From contig CM030933.1 of assembly GCA_018136815.1 (NCBI GenBank), positions 4,392,341 through 4,456,340 of the forward strand: a stretch of DNA of 64,000 bases, in the 5' to 3' direction. Source of the DNA: Isochrysis galbana. Taxonomy: Eukaryota; Haptophyta; Isochrysidales; Isochrysidaceae. Shown piece by piece: positions 56,216 through 64,000 of the stretch (position 1 is its first letter; every line of letters begins with the position of its first letter). The position numbers were made by a program, and so were the translations under genes. Below the pieces are notes generated by a model that was not told the DNA's origin, searched no databases, and saw nothing but the letters and a program-made list of their open reading frames with translations.

Positions 56216-57317
56216 GACGCACGGAGGGCGCGGAAGTGTGGAAGGAGGCTTGTGGGAGGTGGTGGCAGGCGACTGGGGGTGGCTCAGGCGCGTGCTTGGC
56301 TGGTATTGACTCGTTGACTCGGGGTATAGACTCGGGAACTCGGGGGGACTCGCTTGGGAACACGGTGGGACTCGACGAAGTTGCTACAAAAACACTCACA
56401 AGAAACCCAAACCCCAACGACCTTGGGCTCAGAAAACTAACGTAAACACTCCGGAATCATACGATAAACAAACCCTCCCCGTGCGACAAAGGCTGAGGTC
56501 GCGATCGCTCGTCATGCGCGAAGAAATACGGAAAGAGAGCGCAAAACTACGCAAACGAAGGGTTCAAACTATCGTTAAAGTGAAAACTCGTCCGCTGAAG
56601 CCAACGCGGAGGGTCGAGGAGAGGTCCAAACTCGCGCGGGGGGAAGAAGGCGATGTGCAGAGAGACCTTCTAGACAAGCGACGAGCAAGGGGCGACGAAA
56701 CAAGACGCGAGACGCGGGGCGCGTGCCATTCGTTCTTCCTTTCTTTCACCGAAAACGCGGCGAAACTAACGTTAAACATCGGTACCCCCTCCGCGAGAAT
56801 CGCGAAGAAGAACGGACGAGATGGAGGCAATCATCGAAGGAATCGCGAGAGGAATCGAAGCGAGGGGGGGGAAACAGCGCGCGCGGGGGGGGAACGAACG
56901 ACGGCCGGAGGAAACGAACCGCGCGCGGAGGAGAAGAACCTCGCGCGGGGGGGGGAATAATATAACGGCCGGAGGCGACGGATGGCACGCCGAGAGGAAG
57001 AACCTGCCGCGGGGGGCGAGGGACCGAGGGCACGGCGGGGCAGCGTGGGAGGGCGCGAGGGTGATCTCGGAGCGAGATCGCGTCCTTTCCCTCGCGGAGC
57101 GCAGAGAGACCCCCACGGAACATCCTGGGACCGGAGAATGTTTTGGACGAAACTTCCCTCCGTCGGCCGAGGAGAGGAGGACGGAGAGAGAGAGAGAGAG
57201 AGTCTCGCAGAGCAACTGCGGAACGAGAAGTCGAAGTCATGCCGGTTTATTACCTTAAACGAGCCAACAATTATAGTAACAGCAAAAACAAAATTCGAAT
57301 CGCAAATTTCGAGACCA
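56075..57317 (-). repeat. 5' LTR of the gypsy element
   Basis: 1243 bp, collinear with 45384-46628. The visible differences are two poly-G lengths (8 versus 9 and 9 versus 10). It should hold the promoter for minus-strand transcription and contains the proposed gag start. Confidence 0.9.
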
Positions 57318-58492
57318 AAACCTGCAAACCTGGACTTGAGACCATGGGGAATCCGAATCTGTGTGTCTTGTGCGTCAGTGGCAACACGGGGAACTGTTCA
57401 ATTGTAATTGTGAGCGCGCACCTTACACGAATATTCATGCCTACAGCCTTCAGATGGGCAGGAATACAACATATATGCACTGCAGCACCGCATATTTTGG
57501 CCCAAAAAACTGCATATTTCTCTTTACCCCTATCCCCGTCCTCCTCTTCTCACTTCCACTTCTTGTGCTTTGTCCATACACATCAGCACATACATCACAT
57601 GCTTCTTCAAGACACCCATATATATTCCCATATATACATATACCATATACATAACACATAACACCATAAGTTATGCCATAAGTAAGTAAGACAACAAATC
57701 CACAAGCAAACATGACTGACTATGTTGTAAGTCTCAAGATGACATGTTCACAAGCCTCGTCATCTCCTGCATGCTCGTCGTCCGAGCCTTCTCCACTCTC
57801 TTCATCAGTATCCCACTTGCATATATGTCTGGGCGCCAAGCAGCGTCTTGCATGCACGGCTGCAGGCCGAGTGATTCGTGACAAAAACCAATTTGTCTGC
57901 GGTCATGTGCGATAATCTCGACCGGGCAGCTGTCTTAATTTGTCCATACACGGACCAATTTCGTTCTGCTGCCGATGCTGCAGCAGGCTGAGCATATAGC
58001 ATATATATATTATATATAATATACTACTAGTAGTATATATGTGTATACACACTCTATATATGTACTACTAATATATTATACTACTGTAGTGTGTGTATAC
58101 AGCTGTGTATACACTGTGTATACAGCCAAAGGCTGTATACACAGCGTATAATGTGTATACTCGGGGCCGTCTTGTGTATATGCCATGTAGGCTCAGGTCT
58201 GCTTGTTGGCTAGCATCCCTAGCCACATACACCGGAAGAGCCATGCACCAACCGCGCACACCCCCATCGCAGGGTAGGGGCTCCGTTGCCGATACGGCAC
58301 GGTCCCTCAGCACTAGGATTAAACTAGGATAACAAGAAAACTCTGACAACAAGGCTCTCTTTTCCTTGTACTACGTAGGATTCTATTTCCATTCCTCTAT
58401 AATCTGTAGCTAGCTAGCTGTGCGTTTGAGGCCCGGCCCGACGCGTCCCCGTGCGCGGAGACGAAGGTGGAAGAAGTCTCTTGGAAGCAGCG
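57318..58492. other. Intergenic right of the gypsy element
   Basis: gcatatttt-type motifs like those at the left flank (45340-45383) occur at 57490-57525. A short frame at 57712-57915 has no support. The AT-rich palindromic block is listed separately. Confidence 0.4.
57985..58170. repeat. AT-rich palindromic / cruciform-prone block
   Basis: Dense TATA/GTATAC sequence with nested inverted repeats: tactactagtagta, and tgtgtatacagcc/aaaggctgtatacaca, which can form a strong hairpin centred near 58127. Its composition is unlike the surroundings. Confidence 0.6.
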
Positions 58493-60114
58493 ATGGGCGC
58501 GGCGCTCTCGTCGCCTTCCCTCGCGCAGCCGGCGGAGCGGCCAGCGTGCCCGTACGCGGAGCCAGAGCAGAAGTCCAAAGGCTGCCCGGTCGATCCGTCC
58601 AAGTGGACAGCGTGGGGCGCAAAGCCGCTCAACCCCGCCAATGGCATGCCCGCCGAGCCCAACCAGAGCACCGCTCCCGGCCAGGAGAGGCCTCTCTCGA
58701 CAGAGCGCGTCACCTCGAGCATCCCGCAGGGCGCAGGCGGCGGCCGGTGGGTCTATCCGTCCGAGCAGATGTTCTACAACGCGCTGCGCCGCAAGGGCAA
58801 GGCGGAGGACGTCGATGAGGCCGCGATGCCTGCAGTGATTGCGATCCACAACAACATGAATGAGAGGGCGTGGGCGCATGTGCTGGAGTGGGAGGCGATG
58901 CACTGCGACGAGTGCGAGCCGGAGAAGATCTCGCTGCTTCGCTTCGTCGGTAGACCCCATGAGCTTTCGCTCAAGGCGCGCGTGCGCACTGCGCTCGGGC
59001 TGGCGCCGATGCCGTTCGACCGGCACGACTGGGTGATCGACAGGTGCGGGACTGAAATTCGATACATCATCGACTACTACGACGCCTCAGCCAAGGCGAG
59101 CGACGACAAGGTGAGAGCGAAATGATCCTTGCCGTGCTGCTAGCTATAGCGTGAGGCATGGCGACTCTACACACCGAAGGCCTCGTTCGCTCACCTTACG
59201 TCTCCTCGGCATCAGATTCCCGCTCTGCACGACTTGCATTCTGTACCATCAATTGAGATGGACGTCCGACCCGCTGGCGACTCGCCATCTCAGGTGAGAG
59301 CGAGCCAGCGCCGCTCCCCAACCCCCCTCCCCCTCCCTCTCCCGTGGCATGTGACGATGGCCGTGCTATGTAGCACATTGCAACTGCGAGGCTAGCCTCT
59401 TGGCCAAAGCTCCATCTTTGTAGACGAGGGTACCCAGTGCAGTTCAGAAGGGCCCTTCCCCGCACTTCCTGGACGACAGAAATGAGGCATCGCTTGTTCC
59501 CAACCCTACCCGATCCTGTCGCTCTGTAGCTCTTTGATCGTGTGCAGGCGAGCGTCAAGCACGGCATTCTCGCTACGCTCCGTGAGGCCATGACACCAAT
59601 TGCAGTTGCCAGCCCTGTTGACACGATCTCGGCTTCCAGACCGCCGCAGTCGGAGCAGAGCACAACGGAGACCACGGGGTCGTCTGGGCAAACACAGCCA
59701 GTTTGGGCGACTGCGGCTGACGTTGCCACTAATGAAGCGGATGCTGTGCGGTCGAGTTGCGAGGAGGCGATGCGCCGTCTCTCCGAGTGCAAGGACGAGG
59801 CCTCATGCACACAGGCGCATATGGCGCTCACCATGTGTATTGCTGAGCAGGTGCGTCGTCGCCGGGCTAGTCCCTCCAGGGGACTACATCCTGATCATGT
59901 TTCAACAGGACCAGCTACGTGGCATGTGACCTTGTGGCCTCAAGTCATCGTGACCCTCCGTGTGATTGCGTTTCAGGTTTGCAAACCCGAGGCGGAGGCA
60001 TTCCGGCGCTTCATTGGCTCCTCCGATGATGATGCAGCGACGTATGCATTCGAGAAGGTGGAGGAGTGCGCGGCACGTTGGGGGAAGAGGATGAGTGAAG
60101 CTAGTCGCACTTAA
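58493..60114 (+). CDS. HCCS: Holocytochrome c synthase (heme lyase) fused to a twin CX9C domain
   Basis: Four exons, 58493..59110, 59216..59293, 59548..59850, 59977..60114, give 378 residues in frame. The N-terminus has two Cys-Pro heme-binding motifs, ACPY (Cys19) and GCPVD (Cys31). The catalytic region follows: WVYPSEQMFYNALRRKGK, HNNMNERAWAHVLEWEAMHC with the conserved His, PFDRHDWVIDRCGTEIRYII, then DVRPAGDS where the family normally ends. Exons 3-4 add about 135 residues containing C303-x9-C313-x5-C319-x9-C329, a twin CX9C (CHCH) signature, plus a helical tail. System III heme lyase attaches heme to cytochrome c in the mitochondrial intermembrane space, and twin CX9C domains are Mia40-oxidised proteins of the same space. 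The joint model keeps frame with good GT-AG sites. Confidence 0.85.
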
Positions 60115-60569
60115 TAGCAAAGGGGTGGGCCGAAGAGGGGAGACGGGGGAAAGAGCGAGAGATTTGATGGATATTCATCAAAATGAGTGGGTTGGGGGGA
60201 CTGAGGTGGTGACAATTAAACGGGTGAGTCGGCACAGCCCGAGCCGTCAATGTTCCCTCCGTACTCCTCCTCTTCCTTCTGAAGTTGTTTCACATGCTGC
60301 AGACCATCGGCTGAAGCCGTGGCGCGGGGCAGAATCTCACATTAAGTTGTCGGGACGCGTCTTCAACTCAATCAGGGTTATTATCCATAAGACCGTTTAA
60401 GGGAATACGAACGGTGGGCTTCAAATCGCCGAGATTGTGCTCCGATCGACGACCATGAACCCAGTCTCGATCTCGAACATCAGTTACAATGGCAATGCGG
60501 GGCCGTCAAAATTCGTAAATCACTTTGTATAGCTTGGTCACTCACTAAAACTATACAAACAAAAAACCT
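60115..60569. other. Intergenic
   Basis: 3' flank of the heme lyase gene. No gene or recognised repeat. Confidence 0.4.
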
Positions 60570-61365
60570 TATAATATTCTAATATTCTTACCGCACTTGT
60601 GGCGCGCGGCGCATGGACCCACTACTTAAACGCAGGACACTTTCTACACCCCCACTCCCCCGGCCCTTCCCCCCCCCCCCCCCGCCGCATCAGGCGACTC
60701 CCCCTATACACTACTAGGGGGATAGGGGTAAAGGTAAAGGGCTTAGATATGGTCCGGCGGCCCGCACCCCCCCGCCCCCCGCCCCGGTGATCTTTCCCCG
60801 CCCCTTCCTCCTGTGTCCCGGGTAGGCGGCGGGTCTCTTGTGTCCTGTGGTTCTGTTGGAGATGTTGCTGCAGCCTGTTGTGATGCGTATCTGTTGTTGT
60901 GTGAGGTTTGTGCCCATAAGGGCCACCCGGTCTCGGGCCGCGCCGCCGTGGCGGCGCGACCGTCACCAGGGTGAGTGAGGCCTCTGCCATGAGGCATGCC
61001 CAGTGGGTTGGTCTTGCTTCAGGTCTGGTGTGAGTCTGGTGTGGTCTGAGCCTGCTGCCCGGGGGGGGGGCAGCATAATCGCTGCTGAGGGTGGTGTGGT
61101 CGGGGCCACAGGCCGTGTGGCGCGACGGAGGTCGCGCACACCTGCTCGGCCTCTGATGGGGGATGGAGGACGCGGTCGCTTCGCTTGCGACTGCTCCATG
61201 GGCACTGTTGGGCGCCCGCGGCGGGGGGCCCGAAGGAGGAAGAGGAGGGGAGCGCCGGCGCGCTCCATGGTCCATGGCAACTGATTTGAACGTTAGTTGG
61301 GGAGGAGGGGAGAGAGGGGGGGGGGCTCGTGCCCCCCCATGGGTGAACCAAGTATAAACTTAGTT
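60570..61365 (-). mobile_element. Inverted copy of the AACTAAG-headed retroposon
   Basis: Read on the minus strand it begins aactaagtttatacttggtt, continues cccatgggggggcacgagcc and ends with ggaccatatctaagccc, ctagtagtg and a tail like that at 44676-44808. The interior is diverged. A run of about 16 C lies near 60668. Confidence 0.6.
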
Positions 61366-61766
61366 GTGATAGTACCGAGCGAGTGGCAGTAGTGGTATTA
61401 ACGCTCAGATGTTTTACTACTAGTTGTAGTATTATTAGACAACACCGGCCACCTAGCACCTAGCGGCTAGCGGCACACACAGGAGGAGGGAGAGGACCAA
61501 ACCGCTAGCTAGGGGCTAGAACACCCCGCTCAATCCCGCCATCCCACAACCCGAGCCCCTAAGTAGCACACGAGGGGAGTCGCCGCAAGGCAGGTTGGGA
61601 GGGGAAAGGAAAGAGTAGGGGCGTGGCTGCCAACTAGCAACTAGAGGTCCAAAGCCAAAGCCGCGCGTGAGGCGAGAAATGTAAAAGGTTGCCATAAATG
61701 CCAATGGTAGTCCCACCCTCCTCTCCAACCTCAAAGTGTAGAGCTCCAATATTTCCGCGAATGTCC
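61366..61766 (+). mobile_element. SINE remnant and LINE-like 3' tail
   Basis: gatagtaccgagcgagtggc...ggtattaacgctcag (61368-61410) is the SINE 3' block. 61480-61695 carries cacaggaggaggg, cacacgaggggagtcgccgc, gcgcgtgaggcgagaaa and aaaaggtt, the LINE-like tail. The remainder is unremarkable and runs into the 3' end of the membrane protein gene. Confidence 0.5.
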
Positions 61767-63769
61767 TTACGATGTCTGATTAACGCCGGTGCATCGACTG
61801 GTGCCGCTCTCTCCTCTTCGCATGCCGTGAGAGGAGGCTGGGATCACAAGACAATCCGAAGAAATGCCATTGCGAGGTAGAGGACGACGGCGTGATGTCG
61901 TCGGTGCGCAGACTGCACACGCAGCGCATGCACCCAAACCGAGACACAGGAGCAGCCCATACGGCAAGTAGGCAATGGTCCACGTGCCCTGCTCCGAATA
62001 GCTGAAGCCTGTGCAATGCAAAGGGGTTCGCAGTGCGCTACCTCACTCGATCACATCAAGAAGGCGAGCAGCGCATCAGAGCAAATGTGCGCACGCTCTC
62101 ACTAGCTGCATCGAGAGGTAGGAAGGTTCGCAAACCTCGCGCGTGGGAATGCGGCGTGACTGGAGCACGGCAAGATTCTGTGCGATAAAGCTTGTAGGGG
62201 CGCGTGATCAAACGGCTCGAGGGAAGCACTCACCGTCTGCGCCAGAGCTGTCTAGACACCGTGAAAAGGTTGAGAGGATGGAGAGGCCGAAGAGGGCGAT
62301 GCAGGCTGTAGCTGCGCCGCCTCCTGCCCGTTCCACCTCGCACGACATGACCCAGTCAGCAGGGTCGTCGACGCCAGGAGGCATTTGAATTGGCTTGCCG
62401 AGTGAAGCCACAGAGGCACACCCACGCCAAAGCTCGATGAGACAGGCCCACCTAGACAGGCAAGGGCTCAAGTTGAGCAACAGAACGTAAGTTGGCCCTG
62501 CATGTCTGACGAGGGCCGTGCGCATACTGAATAGGCAACGGACAGATAACCAATGGGCAAGGACGGGCTGTGGGAGGGTCCAGGGAGTCTGCCCTTGTGC
62601 GTGCCATCAGGAAACGATTTTTTCGGCAACCGTCTTGCGGCGCTGGGGATTCAAATTTCTGATGTTGTTTGGCCTTCACTTGGCAGGCACAATGCGAAGG
62701 GACAACGTGCAGCGCCACATGCAGTGTCAGTCTACGAGCCCAGCTGGACATGTGGTTCTATGTGTTGAATATAGCAGGGTGGCCGCTGATCGCATAGCTC
62801 CAAGGGCATCATGCCTGCGTACCAAGCAGGTGTTGCAACGACGACCCAACTCCAGTTGAGCATCTTACCAAGCTTGGCGCAAAGCATTGCTCCTGAGATG
62901 GTGTACAACGCCAAGACGGTCAAGCCCACGAGAGCAGGCATCACGTTTCGGCCCCTTTCGATCCCGAAAGCATGGGCACGAAAGGAAGATGTCCCAGCAG
63001 ATCTTGAGGTCTCGTACTCTAGGCGGACAGTAGGAGCACTACGAAGGTGCACAATGTGCGCTGTGCTTCGACATCCGTCTACATCAGGAGGACGACCCAC
63101 AAGAGAATCCGAAGGCGAAGTGTCACTTGACCCGCAATCCACCCAATTCGAGCTGCTTCTTGCATCCACGGGGGAGACCGGAATGCTCTCGGAGAACCTC
63201 TGCCACCCGCCAACACCAGCATCACGTTTGGATTTGGCTCGCATTGCATCAGCGCGACTCAGCCGAGCATGCGTGCGCAGAGCACTGGCGACAAAGAGAG
63301 GGCACAGGGCCAGGGCCCATGCCATTGGTGGGATGGGCTGCGGCGGGAAGCCCTCCCGCTCTGCAGCCGTAAGCTGCTGGCCGAGCATGCTGCCAAAGAC
63401 GAGCAAAGAGACGCAACTAGCAGCGAGTGCGCCAGTGTGCACGTCGAGTAGTCTACGAGTGCGAAATGTTTTGAGGAGGAGAAGCGCGAGCGTAGCAGCT
63501 GGAATCGCGAGAAGCGGCGCGAGGACGAGTGGCCATCCAAACATAAGCGCGCGCCCGTCTGCCTTTGCAGCATGGAGGAGCATGAAGATGAGCAGGGAAA
63601 TGGCAGCAGCGGTGGTGAGGGCTCCGCTGCGGCGCCACGAGGGCATGGGCGCGTGTGCGTGGCGCGGCTTGGCAAGAAGCGGACGAGCAAGTAGTTCTGC
63701 CTCGATCGCCTCAGGCGAGGCGACGGTCGAGCGGTCGAGCGGGGGCAGGGTGGCGAGGCCGTCGGGCAT
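61767..63769 (-). CDS. TMEM185-like multipass membrane protein
   Basis: Three exons, complement(61767..62008, 62234..62451, 62823..63769), give 468 residues with frame kept. There are about eight hydrophobic segments, among them TTAAAISLLIFMLLHAA, LVLAPLLAIPAATLALLLL, CVSLLVFGSMLG, MAWALALCPLFVASAL, PALVGLTVLALYTISGAM and YLPYGLLLCLGLGAC. The spaced pattern of a charged or small residue, then W-x-W, then P-x-W (KMLNWSWVVVATPAWW; DGRALMFGWPLVLAP) resembles the repeated LDG/LDR...W...PLW units of TMEM185. A long polar loop (about 180-260) is Ser/Arg-rich. The function of the family is unknown. The assignment rests on pattern recall only. Confidence 0.55.
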
Positions 63770-64000
63770 GCGGCGGCCACGCCCCCCCTTGCGCCCCCTC
63801 CCCCCCCTCCCCCTCTCCCTATCGCCCTCGCTCTTTCTCTACTTTCTAGAGTAGAGCATAGTACTCTCTAGAGCTCTACTCCACTCTAGAGGAAAGTAGA
63901 AAGTAGAGTAGCTCTAGCTCTAGAGTAGCCCCCTGCTCTTCTCTCCTCTCTTTTCCTGTGTGCCCCCCCCCCCCCCCCCGGTCTCTCTGAGTATGATATC
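63770..64000. other. 5' flank of the membrane protein gene
   Basis: C-rich, then tandem tctaga/ctctagag palindromic repeats (63845-63930) and a run of 18 or so C at 63964-63980. Nothing coding. Confidence 0.4.

Larger units (their letters stand above)
45384..57317 (-). mobile_element. Ty3/gypsy-type LTR retrotransposon, about 11.9 kb, with cytosine-methyltransferase-like domain
   Basis: Two directly repeated LTRs (45384-46628 and 56075-57317) bound gag and pol read on the minus strand. Pol order is N-terminal disordered region, methyltransferase-like domain, aspartic protease, reverse transcriptase, RNase H, then only the start of integrase. The LTRs differ, as far as I can see, by two one-base poly-G length changes, so insertion or conversion was recent. 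No matching target duplication is visible (tatat versus aaacc). No tRNA primer site is obvious after the 5' LTR and no purine tract precedes the 3' LTR. Confidence 0.9.

Noticed and set aside
1-64000. CRISPR arrays, bacterial operons, rRNA or tRNA genes
   Set aside because: No regularly spaced direct repeats with unique spacers, no polycistronic layout, and no T-arm-like GTTCRANTC block in a cloverleaf context that I could find by eye.

Overview
The window is nuclear DNA of a GC-rich unicellular eukaryote. Genes are split by short GT-AG introns, and the spaces between them are full of retroposons, simple repeats and long poly-G/poly-C runs. Two genes point to an alga with a red-algal-type complex plastid: an FtsZ whose first exon starts with a signal peptide, and a ubiquitin behind a signal peptide that resembles the plastid-directed ubiquitin of SELMA, the symbiont-derived protein import machinery. 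A PCM-1-like centriolar satellite protein would fit a flagellate. A haptophyte or related lineage is my guess, not a demonstrated assignment.

Layout. 0-12 kb: a serine beta-lactamase-like hydrolase, a cytochrome b5-type sulfite oxidase and a PX-domain protein, all on the minus strand, with repeats between them. 14.3-17.7 kb: a PCM-1-like acidic coiled-coil protein (plus). 19-23 kb: two decayed paralogues flanking a frameshifted Cys-repeat gene. 24.3-29.3 kb: one continuous gene model joining ERO1, fumarate reductase and cytochrome b5. 31-35 kb: FtsZ (minus). 37-45 kb: LTR, LINE and SINE fragments, a foldback element, the plastid-type ubiquitin, and an ORF split by a retroposon with a 16-bp target duplication. 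45.4-57.3 kb: a young Ty3/gypsy element (minus) with near-identical 1.24-kb LTRs. 58.5-60.1 kb: holocytochrome c synthase fused to a twin CX9C domain. 61.8-63.8 kb: a TMEM185-like membrane protein (minus).

Most notable system: ERO1 (ER thiol oxidase) and soluble fumarate reductase appear to form one secreted polypeptide. In yeast, ER fumarate reductase (Osm1) is reported to let Ero1 work without oxygen, so the fusion would hard-wire oxidative folding to fumarate. The second is the gypsy element: it carries a phage-type cytosine-methyltransferase-like domain inside pol, separates gag from pol by one in-frame UAG, begins gag inside the LTR, and has lost most of its integrase. The third is the heme lyase with a CHCH tail.

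Exon boundaries were placed by hand from reading frame, splice dinucleotides and family similarity. All multi-exon models given with coordinates keep frame across every junction, but no transcript evidence was available.
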